Shown here piece by piece: positions 1 through 63,160 of a stretch of 64,000 nucleotides of DNA; position 1 is the first letter of the stretch, and every line of letters starts with the position of its first letter. Below the pieces are notes generated by a model, which had not been told where the DNA came from, made no database searches, and saw nothing but the letters and a program-made list of their open reading frames with translations. A program made the position numbers and the translations under genes. Source of the stretch: Prosapia bicincta (lineage: Eukaryota > Arthropoda > Insecta > Hemiptera > Cercopidae); NCBI GenBank assembly GCA_036971475.1, contig JBAIZL010000006.1, forward strand, positions 14,082,705-14,146,704. Reading direction: 5' to 3'.

Positions 1-492
1 TTTATTAATTTAATAAAAACAAATATTTTGTTAAATATTAAAATATACCAAATTGTCTAATAACATATGTTGAATAAACGCTGCGCCTATGAAACCAATG
101 CATAAGGGAGAATAGTAGCTCGATAAAATATTTGACTTAAAACGAAAAATGCTCACATGAAATATTTGGTTAATAAATATGTTAATTTTCGTAAAATTTC
201 GTTTATACTTTTAAAAATAATAATTCTAAAATTGTTAAAATATGCTTCAAATACAGATTACAATACTAGGGTATAAAATTAGCAAACTGTTACTGTTTAC
301 TTAGATATATTTTGAATTTGATGATAACGCTTTGGTGGATCGATTGTTTTTTACGTGCAAGTTTGTGATTTTCATTTTACTACTTTTATTGGATAAACTA
401 TCGTTGGGGGAAAGTTGTGTTGAGGAAGTGGCAACACTGAGAGGCATAGTGAAGAGTGAACCAGTGACTTTACAACAAGGCGTCTGGACACT
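1..492 (+). promoter_or_regulatory. 5' flank and probable 5' UTR of the torso-like gene
   Basis: This AT-rich flank lies upstream of the first exon. A TATAAAA string occurs at 272-278 and could be a TATA box, but such strings are expected by chance here and no initiator is evident. An in-frame TGA at 457-459 closes the reading frame upstream of the ATG at 493, so that ATG is the first usable start in this exon. Nothing else is recognisable. An additional upstream non-coding exon cannot be excluded. Confidence 0.3.
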
Positions 493-52649
<52,157 letters not shown>

Positions 52650-52820
52650 TGCACGTATACACGTTAGAGATAATCGATTTTTAAAAAGAAATAATTTAGA
52701 GGATTGGATAACACATAGTGTATAATTAACTTCATATGAAGAGAAATTACACTGTGGCAGTCAATAGGACTGGTAGGAAAGTGAACACTCCATTTCTAGA
52801 ATGTAGTTAATAGATGTTTT

Positions 52821-52843
52821 AATAAAATGTAGTTAGTAATAAA
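52821..52843 (+). terminator. Candidate polyadenylation signals of torso
   Basis: Two AATAAA hexamers occur at 52821-52826 and 52838-52843, about 170-195 nt after the stop codon. This is a normal distance for a short 3' UTR. AT-rich context makes chance hexamers common, so cDNA evidence would be needed. Confidence 0.5.
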
Positions 52844-52904
52844 TATATATATATTAGAAAGTCTTTATTGTTATTTAAATTATATTGATTTCTTACAATG
52901 AATT

Positions 52905-53500
52905 ATTATTTGAAAAAAAAATGTATTAACATCAAGTTTCATCCACTACAAGCTTAAAAACTTATATTTGAACTTCTACGGATGAATAAAAAGTATTTAA
53001 AATTAACAAATGAAAATTTGAATAAAATATATATAAAGAGAGGAGTGTGAACTAATAGAAGGAATTGAGCAACTTGACATAGAAGGACTTGACTTTTTAC
53101 AGGCTCAAGTTCCTCCTTGGTCATCCACAGAATGATTTGACATGGAGTAATTACAACTATTTTAAAAGTAACTCTGTAACCAATTTTTAATTTCTCCAAG
53201 TTATTTTCTACCACATTATCAAGTAAAACACTTTTTGAATAAATTTCATTATCAAATGCCAAAAGGCTGCTCTATCATTAGTTGATATATTTTGTTAATT
53301 TAGAATCACATTTTCTAAAATTTAGTTTTGTCTGGATTAATATTTTGATAAAGTCGTTATAATATTTTTAAAAAAACCCTTCTTGAATGATACTAAAATC
53401 TACAGTTCAAATTTCCTTTCACATATTGTGAAACTCTTTTAAGACAAATACCACATTTAAACTATTATAGTATGGAACTTAAATCAAACTAAAAACCCTT
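52905..53500 (-). repeat. CAGCTG-family end fragment and unassigned flank
   Basis: The 52905-53075 segment is an inverted repeat-end copy ending 'gagtgtgaactaatagaagg'. Beyond it to 53500 nothing is recognised. Confidence 0.5.
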
Positions 53501-53900
53501 CTCTATGTGTTACACTTGGCCTATAGTAGCACTTACTTTAATGATTGTTACTTTATAGTTAACATTACGGTCTCAGTTGACAATGGAACAAATCCCCCAA
53601 AATGGCTCTCCTCAACAATCATAAATGTAAGTGCTACTATAGCCAAGTGTAACATATGTACAAGTGTTTTTAGTTAAAAACTAGTAGCTCACGTGAAAAT
53701 GGAATCAATTAATATAAATAAAACCATATTACAATAAGATCCATAGCCTCTAATTCAACAAAATTGAAGTTTAAAAATACAAGAATTAGTAAGTGACCAA
53801 AGAGAACTGATGTTCATAAAACTATGTTACCCAATCAAACACAGATGAAGAAAGATGAGAGCCCCTGTGGGGTTTAAAACATTGGACAATAACTCATTTT
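53500..53900 (+). mobile_element. PLE A/B-type terminal repeat
   Basis: A direct partner of 54795-54960 and 13561-13690. It contains CTCAG, TTGACAAT, a weak hairpin, AAA and ATGGC, a decayed version of the PLE A motif. A further hairpin GCCCC/GGGGT after GATGAGA near 53855 may be another decayed motif. Confidence 0.5.
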
Positions 53901-54068
53901 ATCCAGTTTATAATCAACCACCAACAGAGAGTTTCATTTGTGGTTTTCAATTGTTTTTTTCTCATCAGTAAATGTTTATCACCAAGCCAATGTTTTCATA
54001 CTGTGATAATAGCTATAACAAGATTTAAGATCCCTGACAAGAAAATAAAACATGGCTTACCTATAGGT

Positions 54069-54071
<3 letters not shown>

Positions 54072-54120
<49 letters not shown>
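54072..54120 (+). repeat. (TG)n microsatellite
   Basis: About 49 bp of uninterrupted TG. Confidence 0.95.
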
Positions 54121-54122
<2 letters not shown>

Positions 54123-54359
54123 ATAAATCACTAAGAGCTTGAAGAAGACACTCTCATACCCACATGTCTTGGTGTTTAAGTGTACATTTAATAAATGTTT
54201 ATTTATAAAAATCAGACAATTCTCAATACGTTGCATATAAGTAAAACTATAAATTATTTACCGTAAACCGCTAATTTACATACATAAATATATATTTTTT
54301 TTTGCTTTTTAAAACTAAATTTAAACCATTTATACCTCAAAAAAATAACTAAAAACACT

Positions 54360-54960
54360 TGTAAGATTTTACACTTGCCTATATTATAACTTACTCATAT
54401 TTTTTGCGAACAGCCGTTTCGTGAGATGTGTCCCATTGTCAACTCAGATCGTAACTGATCTCAAGATTTTTGTAGGTTAGAGTAAGGGTGGGAATGTGGA
54501 TGTATTTTAGTGAGTATTAGGAGTTATGATGTCGAAAAGTGTATAGGAGTTATAATGTAATTGGGTGTTGAGTATGTGTGTAGGGTGTAGTTTGAAATGT
54601 TTGTATATTTCATATTCTTCAGTTGTGTATCGTTGGTTATTTTTGTTTTGTTTGTGAAGAATTTGTAGGTTAGATCTTGTGTTTGTGCAATTTTGGTTTG
54701 TGGATATGAGGTGTTTGGCGAAGTTTGATTGTGTTTTGTTTGTTAGTCCTTTAATGTGTTCTTGGTAGTGTGTGTAAAATTACCTTTTTTGTCTGGCTTA
54801 TGTACGGTCTGAGTTGGCAATAGAACATGTTTCCAAAAACGGCCGTCCTTAACAATGTAAAGTAAGTGCTACTATAGGCAAGTGTAACAATTTACAAGTG
54901 ATTTAATTTGAAAACTAGAAGCCCATGTGAAGATGGAATCAACAAATATCACAAAAATAA
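54360..54960 (-). pseudogene. Penelope-like element B, endonuclease C-terminus and terminal repeats
   Basis: The minus strand from about 54800 to 54480 reads YQEHIKGLTNKTQSNFAKHL and then RYTTEEYEIYKHFKLHPTHI. This closely matches the PLE A C-terminus at 13250-13460. It ends in an inverted terminal repeat (54360-54480) with a hammerhead-like motif at 54409-54446: TTGACAAT, hairpin, GAA, ACGGCTGT. A direct-orientation terminal repeat follows at 54795-54960. The RT is absent. Confidence 0.75.
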
Positions 54961-55975
54961 ACTTTTAATTTGAAGTCTGCACTCTGACCTATACGAGTAG
55001 ACTTCAGCTCTTTCTTTAAAGTTTGTGGTGAAGTCACCGAAAGAGCTCAATAGCTTGGTACATGGACAATCATCCTGAATCCTTCACATACGTTAGGGTT
55101 ACTAACCGCATATGCCTGTTAGATGTAGCCAGCTCACTAGAGGCTGGTTTCTCCACAGAAGATGCTAGTTAATTATAAAACCGACCTTTTTTAAATTAAA
55201 TCACGCAATCCTTAAACTTTCCCCCAAAGCACAATATTATCCCCTAGAAAATTACCTTAATATATACTAAATAAAAAAAAATATTGAAACAAGAAATTCA
55301 AAACTATTTGAAAACTATTACTCATTGTGAAAAAAACAAAAGTATAAAACCAATTTTCCTCATTAACATTTAAGCTCTTAACATACGCATTCAAGTTCAT
55401 TTCAAACATTTCTTTTCTGCTGTGGGACTGTTTAAAGTTAACATCTGAATGAAGTCTAGGTTGTTACAAAACTTGTTTTAAAAAACTGATTTTTTTTCTC
55501 CAAATGTATTACTCAGCATAATACATTTTACAATTATCAAAATAGTATTCATCTACAAGGAAACAAGTTGTAAAATGTTTTTTACCATTTAAAATTCTCA
55601 AACTCATGGTAGGAAAAAGAGCTTTATTCATCAAGAAGAAAGATCAGTGTGACAATTCACAAGCAAACAAGAAAACTTTTGACAAAATCCTCAAGGTATA
55701 TAAATTCCATTGTAGATAAAATCATTTTAAACCAAACCCTTAAGTTTGAAAAACAAACAATTGGAAATTTTTATGTTTAGAAATAAAATTTATTCAGGTA
55801 AGCTCCAACAACTGTGAAAGTATTATCTTTTAATTTGTCAATAAGATATTTTATCTATCTAATTCTTTTTAAATCTATATGATAAATTGCAGTCTCGCTT
55901 TCATATAACTATATGCCCTTCACCTCATGTTAGTAACACTATTCTGATAAGCCAAATACATAAATATTGAAATAT
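54961..55975. other. Downstream intergenic sequence
   Basis: The 55050-55160 piece is related to the tandem units at 35622-36275. The remainder is AT-rich with no gene seen. Confidence 0.4.
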
Positions 55976-56223
55976 ATATATATATATATTTGTATGTATG
56001 TATGTATTCCTTCACGGGTGGAAAAATATGATGAATAGTTATTATCTGGAGTACATCCAGATAATGGGCGTGGCTTCATTCTTCTATATATAGAAACAGA
56101 GTTATCTGCGCTCTTCAACTATTGTTGGGTTCATCTTGTCAATGCTAGATGAGATTCTAGAGAAACATCGGAACTGCGATTCATGCACTGCAGAATAAAA
56201 CGGATGTACTCCAGATAACTATT

Positions 56224-56230
<7 letters not shown>
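55976..56230. mobile_element. Foldback element with inverted ends, copy 1
   Basis: 'Atgatgaatagttat...ctggagtacatcc' near 56028 and 'ggatgtactccagataactattcatcat' near 56203 are inverted ends. The interior has TTGTCAAT, a hairpin CTAGA/TCTAG, GAA and ACATCGG (56138-56174), a possible decayed hammerhead-like motif. Copy 2 is at 56975-57136. Both abut long TA tracts. Confidence 0.55.
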
Positions 56231-56308
<78 letters not shown>

Positions 56309-56413
56309 GTTTTCTTGTTTAATAATTTAAAACAAAATAGGTTATTCAAATACAAGAATATTTATTAATTTATATTCAAAGCTTTTCGTTGGTAAACAGT
56401 ACTATGTTGTTTT

Positions 56414-56450
<37 letters not shown>
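56229..56450. repeat. TA tracts with PLE G end fragment
   Basis: (TA)n at about 56229-56305 and 56418-56450 bracket a PLE G end (56310-56410) carrying the minus-strand AAGCTT-GAA-CCAAC part of the hammerhead-like motif. Confidence 0.7.
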
Positions 56451-56453
<3 letters not shown>

Positions 56454-56930
56454 GTTAATATATTACTAATTTTGAGTAATATTATCCACCATTAAGTGCA
56501 ATAATTTTACCTTGAGTGATGAGGCGCCTTTCGGTCTTTGACCATTGTCGAATCACTCTTACAGCTGTTTACCTTGGTAGGTATTAAATTCTTGAAATTT
56601 AATATTATCCATTGTTTTTCCGTTGCACTGACTTTATGAAGTTAATATATTACTAATTTTGAGTAATATTATCCACCATTAAGTGCAATAATTTTACCTT
56701 GAGTGATGAGGCGCCTTTCGGTCTTTGACCATTGTCGAATCACTCATTCGACAATGAGTGTGAATCACTAAGAGTGATTCGACAATGGTCAAAGACCGAA
56801 AGGCGCCTCATCACTCAAGGTAAAATTATTGCACTTAATGGTGGATAATATTACTCAAAATTAGTAATATATTAACTTCATAAAGTCAGTGCAACGGAAA
56901 AACAATGGATAATATTAAATTTCAAGAATA
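56450..56930. mobile_element. Foldback with direct and inverted units, family I
   Basis: Three copies of a unit of about 110 bp occur: direct at 56450-56565 and 56637-56746, and inverted at 56762-56885. Each contains a hammerhead-like motif (minus 56514-56558, minus 56701-56745, plus 56772-56816). A single diverged copy lies at 61640-61790. No coding sequence. Confidence 0.75.
56772..56816 (+). ncRNA. Hammerhead-like RNA motif, best-formed variant-core copy
   Basis: Stem I GAGTGAT (56772-56778), core TCGACAAT (56779-56786), stem II GGTC-AAA-GACC, GAA (56798-56800), palindromic stem III AGGCGCCT (56801-56808), H17 = C (56809), stem I ATCACTC (56810-56816). Stem I is perfectly paired over 7 bp. 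Compared with the consensus CUGAUGA core, G5 and A6 are kept, C3-G8 is replaced by U3-A8, and one U is added after A9. Predicted cleavage is after 56809. It is a fold assigned by eye. Confidence 0.6.
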
Positions 56931-56974
56931 TATATATATATATATATATATGCTGATACATATTCCTTCACGGA

Positions 56975-57129
56975 TGGAAAAATATGATGAATGGTTACAG
57001 TCTCGCGAGACTGCTCTTCTACTGTTGTTGGGTTCACCTCGTCAATGCTGGATGAGATTCTAGCGAAACATCGGAACTGCGAATTTATGGACTGCAGAAT
57101 GAACGGATGTACTCCAGATAGTAACTATT

Positions 57130-57202
<73 letters not shown>

Positions 57203-57270
57203 GTTTTTATAGGGAAAAACAATGGATAACATAAAATATCAAGAATATATATATATATATATATATATAG
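56975..57270. mobile_element. Foldback element with inverted ends, copy 2, and TA tracts
   Basis: Homologous to 56030-56230. The interior reads TCGTCAAT, hairpin GCTGGA/TTCTAGC, GAA, ACATCGG (57042-57078). (TA)n tracts at 57135-57200 and 57246-57269 follow. Confidence 0.55.
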
Positions 57271-60200
57271 GGTATGACAAAAAAACAATTCAAAAAGGAC
57301 TGGCATCACTACTAATTCTAAAAGCCTATGCCAGGTCAAGAGACTCCCTACTCCAGCTGCTAAAATTTTGTCCCACTTCTTCACTCATTGCTAATTAAGA
57401 GTTATTTTTTTATGCTCAATCAGAAAACTGTTTAGAATACAGAAAGAACACCATGTGAATATGTAATTTCTTTTAAATCTTAAAAAATGAAATCTTTTAA
57501 TGTTACAAGGGTAGAGTGACAATTATTTATAATGAACAATAGTGTTCAAGTGGTTTTAATGTTTTTAAAATGGCCGTAAACATATGAAATCCAACACAAA
57601 CACTGTCAAGATTGTAACCTTGTTCAGAAAAATCAACATCTGACTGTCCTAAAAATGTAAGTAGTTGTTGAAGAAAGTTTTAGATTCTTCATGTAAGTTT
57701 CAAAAGTATGTTTAGAAATTGTTTTAAATAGAAATAGTTCTTTTTTCCTAAACAGAATTTTCTACAAAATACTATAGAAACATTTGTCCAACATCCTGGA
57801 AAATTTCAAAAGTGATCCTAACTTCTTAAAAAACTTTTCACATCTAACAAATCATTTTTTACTTCTAATCTAGAAAGAAAACAATCAATCCATTTTTAAC
57901 CTCCCAACTTGCACCAAAAAAACCTGTATAACAATCGAAATTCAAGCCTGAGGGAATATTTTTTTTTATTCAAATGGGATTGTATACAAAAATATTTGGG
58001 TGAACAGTAAATCAAAACCACTAAATTAATAAATTGTCTACTCTATGTGAGCAAGTTTAGAACAAAAATAATTTGAGAACCCCCCCCCTCCCCCCGTCAT
58101 GGATCCTATAACAGGATAAAGCCCTTGTCAATATGCTCTCTGTGTAAAGATTAACCATCCGCCCTAGTAGCCCGATTTAGCTGCCTTTATTTTTTTTTTT
58201 TTTTTATTTCCAGTGGTCGACATCTCTGAAGGTAACAACTGTTAGAAGGTTATAAAAATGGAAGGATTTGCTTAATGAAAAAAATTCATCATCCCAAATA
58301 ATGAAGTAAAGTGACATGTCTATAATATAAAAATGAACCAAGACTAAGACTGTTAATAAAAAGTGCTATTTTGATATTCTGTAATATACAAAAGATTAAG
58401 TTTGGCACAAGAGATCAGACGAATGGAGATTTCTTTACAAAAAGAAACTTTATATTTTGGTCAAGCAACTTAGCTTCTTATTTTTACCAGTAATAGTTGT
58501 AAAGTTTTTCATTTTTACTTTAAGAGAAAGAAAGAAGTGAAGATCTAAATTTCCATAAAATGTCAAATACAACCCCACAAGTAGAATTTGTCCATAGTAA
58601 AGTGTTTTTTAGATTAAATCTGTGAATTCATGAGGGAAATGTTTTAACCTATTGCTGATCTAGTTAAATGCGTGCTGTGGACAGTAGCAGGTACGAATTA
58701 ATTCTTCACCTCATTTGAGTTGTAATTCGCTACAAAAATATTCTCACTTAAAAAGCCCAAGCATTATATTTTTTCATACCAGTGCAATTTTTTATTCACT
58801 ATTTTCCACCTTAATTAGTTTATTATTTGTTAATTGATTATTATGTGTACTCATAATTAGTAAAAACAAACAGAAATTTACTTACAGTTTGAGGTTTGCT
58901 TTACATTTCTACGCTCCCACTATTATTCTTTATTTCGTATTTACATAAGTATGCACTACTGACCGACACCGAGTAATACCTATACACTGAGCTTCACCCA
59001 CCAGGTGTCATAAACATTGCTGAAGCGTTTTATTATGTTTAGATGTTTGGGGTTTAGATGTTTGCAGAATGTCAATGGGGCATAAATATTTTTTTTATTT
59101 GTGCTTCAAGTTTTGAGTCAATAAATATTCCTTAGAAACCACAGATGCCTAGTCTTGTGCATGACATAACAGAAAATAAACTCTCTTGAAGTAAACGAAT
59201 CAATAAAACAATGACAACATTCATGACTAGGTGGTCTAGCTTTATACCCGCTACTCATAAATTCTCTTGACTAGCTGACCTAGTCTGTAAAATGGAATGG
59301 GTTAAGGATGATTAAGACAGAGCGACAAGATGGAAAAGCCAGACCTACAGTTAAATGCTTTTTAATAGATTCTTCATTTTATTATGGTTCATAGTCATAA
59401 ATAATGTTTATAAAACAATTATATTAATTGATATTATACAATCGGTATTATTACATTTGCATTCATTGTTCACAGGTTATCAGTCTTTTTCTTTGTAAAA
59501 ATTTCTATTTTTACTATGAAACGATTTTATTTTCTCACATTCAATTACTAAAATTACATTATACAACTTCAATATCATATTAAGTTTGTTTACTGCTTAT
59601 CTACAGTAAACATTAATTACAAACAATTACTTAAAACAATCCAAAACATTAAATCTATTTAGAACTTTATATCTTTTTACAAGAATTCAATAGATAACAG
59701 CAAACTAGAATTTTATATATATTCTAGTAAGTATAAGAAAAATTGGATATACTATAAATAGTCTAAAATAAAATAATATAAATCTGTCTTAAACTATATG
59801 TATAGCATTACAACTATAGAATTATGCAGATCTAAATGTAAAATATACATTAATTTATAGAACAACCACTTTATAAAAGGTTCAGGGTCTTTGGGTAACA
59901 AAAATAGATTGCTTGCAAGTATGTACAAAAACATATAAATAGGCTAAAAACTTAAATAAACTTCTATGTTCTAAATTAAAAGGATTTATATTTTATGTAT
60001 AATTAAGCATTATGACATATTTCATAAAAATATTACCAAAAGCGTAGTAGTATTAGCATTTCAGATTTAATAACGCACATGTAGAACAAACACGATGAAC
60101 AAAAAATAAAAGATAAAGCTAATTTAAAGGAATCATGTTTAATATGTTCAATTTAGAAAAGAGACATCATGCATAGTCTATTGGGTAGAATAATGGGCCC

Positions 60201-60540
60201 ATCATGGGTTCATGTAATTTGATTATGGTAGCAGCACATAACATCCACCGGGACACAGATTTGGATTCGCAATGTTTGCTTAGCAACATCTGAAACCTTA
60301 TACTGGTGCTATCATCTTCTGACTAAGTTATTCCATTACAGATGCTAAAAATGTTGAGTTACTTTATTTTTTCCAGTTTGCAGTGATGAGATACATGAGG
60401 ACAGCAATTTACTTTATTTTCTGTCAAAGAAACTTATCCTTAAGTTACTTAACAATCTCAATTTTAATTTAATTGGATGGAAATAAAAATATTAAAACTT
60501 TTAATTGAAGTATATCAATAAAAATTTTAAAACAAGAAAA
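57271..60540. other. Intergenic, no gene seen
   Basis: AT-rich sequence of more than 3 kb. It includes a C run at 58081-58096 and a T run at 58190-58205. No open frame, domain, RNA or repeat relation could be supported. Confidence 0.45.
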
Positions 60541-60740
60541 TACAATACTTTATTGCCACATGCATTTCAAAGGTTTTTGTTGGCAATCAGTACCATCATC
60601 AGGAATAACCTCATCATTATAATTACTGATTATGTTGGTACTGATTGCCAATGAAAAGCTTTGAATTAAATGGAACAAACAAGTATTCTTGTATTTGTAT
60701 CTTCTTGTTCTTTGATTACAACACAAGAAAACATACTTTA
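60540..60740. mobile_element. PLE G-type foldback, diverged
   Basis: Inverted arms around 60575-60605 (-) and 60626-60662 (+) carry diverged hammerhead-like motifs: plus CTGATTA, hairpin GTTGG/CCAAT, GAA, AAGCTT. Mutations in the core and stem II suggest an old, inactive copy. Confidence 0.55.
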
Positions 60741-60974
60741 TTATTTATCTTTAGAGATATACTAATTGTAATTAGATATCATCATTTCCACAGTTTGTGA
60801 TGAAAACTAAGGATTAGTGAAAGCATAAATCATTTAAAAACACCTTACATAGGCCATACCAACTCTTGTTCCTTTTCATTTAACAATCTTTAAAATATAT
60901 TTAATAAAATGTCATTCATAGAAAATTTATCATAGTTTTTTATATTATTGTTTTCAATGATTATGATGATGATT

Positions 60975-61085
60975 ATGATTATATATATTTAGGTTAGTTC
61001 TAGTAGAGCTTAAAGCTTATTTCAGAATTTTTGGACTAGATAGGAGACTGACAGACTTACCTAATGGCAATAGTCAAAAACTGCA
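60975..61085 (+). repeat. Inverted partner of 61805-61915
   Basis: 'Ttaggttagttctagtagagcttaaa...' here matches the reverse complement of 61805-61915, so two inverted repeats about 0.7 kb apart flank the family I fragment. Origin unknown. Confidence 0.55.
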
Positions 61086-61639
61086 ATATCTTGGAAATAA
61101 ATAAATAGACACATATACAAACTTATCACACTATTGAAATATTTCAATCAAACAATGATCTTTGTCAATCAAAAAAGAGAAAAGGAAAAGACTGAAGTGA
61201 ACCACAGCTGTGTATAAATATCCAAATGTCACAAATTTATAGTTTATAATATTGTACTATATGTGATTTGTATAAATATTGATTATTTGAAACTAGATAT
61301 TAATAGTCTGTCAGAAGGAAGGTAAATGGAGTTGTTAAAAATGGTAGAAGTTTGGTGGAAGGGAAAAGGAGTTTTATCTGATGTTGAGGTTAGGTTCTCT
61401 AGATTTGGTGTACCACTGGTATGACAACTCCCATCTTCTCAATTTTGGTTACAATCAGGGGGAGGGTCTTAATTATTTTGGTGGTATAACAATCATTGAA
61501 AGATATTATGTTGTGACAAGCAACGTGTTGAGCGGTTAGTTCTGTGGCCATTCATTCTGATGCTCAGACCATCCGTGGTAAGGCTTAATTTCCGTGTCGT
61601 CCGTGCCGGGCAAAATTTACATTGCATATATCTTGATAT

Positions 61640-61790
61640 TTTACGTTGTCCATTATTTTTCCGTTGCACTGACTTTATGAAGCTAATATATTTCTATATT
61701 AAATACTTTTATCCAACACTAAGTGCAATAATTTTATTATGTGATTCGACAATGGTCAAGTGACCGAAAGGTGCCTCATCACACTACCTC
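61640..61790 (+). mobile_element. Diverged family I element with hammerhead-like motif
   Basis: At 61741-61782: GTGAT, TCGACAAT, GGTC-AAGT-GACC, GAA, AGGTGCCT, C, ATCAC. All pairings of the 56772 motif are kept although the loop and stem III sequence differ. Confidence 0.55.
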
Positions 61791-62700
61791 TATTCATTAA
61801 TTTCAAAGAGATTGTAGTGTTAGGCTGTTGCCACTAGGTAAGTCATCCAACCTCCTACCTAGTCCAAAAATTCCTAAATAAGGTTTAAGCTCTACGAGAA
61901 CTAACCTAATATATATATTTAACAAAAGAAAATAATAGTAAAATACAATAGTTTCTTTTTTTAGTATTTTGCAATTACAATAGTTTTGGTTAAACAACAA
62001 ATTTAGTCTTGTCCTTTATGACTTAAATTCTTTAAATGCTTTAATCTTACAAGTATCTCATATTTCAATAGCAGAAAGGGAAAAAACTATGTTATAAAAT
62101 TTGGCATTATTGGTTTTATGTTTGCAAAGTGGCAAGTATTATAATATTTATATTGAATCATCTACAATAAAAGAAATATTATCTACTAAAAAGAAATAAT
62201 GGTACAAAACTTAACGACAATGAGAAATAAAATTAAAATGATCACATTTAATTTTATTCTATAAACGAGGTGCAATATATCATACAGAAACAGTAGGAAT
62301 CTGTTACAAAAAAATTTGTGTAAAATATAGGGTGGTGCAAAAATATAGTAACTTACTAATGTGATTGCAGCAGCGTAAGAGAGGGAAGGGAAGTTGTAGT
62401 ATAGTGCATGGAGGTTTAGTAGCTATGGAACATTGGGTCATTCAAGAGCATGTAATAACTTTGCTTGTTAACACCAAAGCTAACAGCTTATTACAGGCTT
62501 TACATGAATGATTACTGTCTCGTGTAACCAGTCATAATGTTGATGTTTGATGAAGCTTATTTTCACATAACAGGTATATAAGACCATACAACGGGAATGT
62601 CTCTGTGCTCACACAGACAGACACAAGAATTATTCATTAATTAATCACTTTTACATCAGTTTATGACCATCCTAACTTTATTTTTTTTTGTAAGTTTGTA
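61791..62700. other. Intergenic, no gene seen
   Basis: Contains the second inverted repeat (61805-61915). The rest is AT-rich and featureless to me. Confidence 0.4.
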
Positions 62701-62714
62701 AAAATTTACTGAGA

Positions 62715-63160
62715 CAGAAAGTTTTTGATCGCTCTTTAATCTAGCGATCTTCATCAGTGTCTAAATTTTCTGCTTGGAGTTGTTGTTAGGTTAAGCGGTA
62801 ACGGTTTTAGAGGCAGGTTTTTAATAGTGTCAAAGAGTATGTGTGATTTGTATTGGGTCTCTTCATTTAATATGTTTGTATTTTGTGTTGTGTGTTTGTA
62901 AATTTCATATTGTTCTGGTGTGTTTAGATGTGGTCCTTTTTTGTTGATGTGTAAGATTTCTGGGTTATGGTTAATGTCTGTGTATTTGTGCCTTGTTACT
63001 TTTAGGTGATTGGCATATGCTGAATTGGTGTTATGCTCGAGTGATTTTATGTGTTTATTGACTCTTTGTTGGATGCTGCAACCTGTTTGCCCAATGTAGA
63101 ATTTATTGCAGTTTGTACAGTTTAATTTGTATATGGCTGGTCTTTGTAGTGTTTTTCATT
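62715..63160 (-). pseudogene. Penelope-like element C, endonuclease fragment with 3' hammerhead-like motif
   Basis: On the minus strand CTNCNKFYIGQTGCSIQQRV (near 63125-63060) is a GIY-YIG endonuclease start with paired cysteines, followed by a PLE C-terminal region with PEQYEIYKHTTQN. After the end, minus 62757-62720 reads CTGATGA, a hairpin GATCGCT/AGCGATC and AAAAAC in place of GAAAC. The RT part is missing. Confidence 0.75.

Noticed and set aside
56138..57078. Hammerheads in the 56.03 and 56.98 kb foldbacks
   Set aside because: TTGTCAAT/TCGTCAAT cores lack A6, stem III is not self-complementary and the base before stem I would be G. Noted only as possible decayed relatives.
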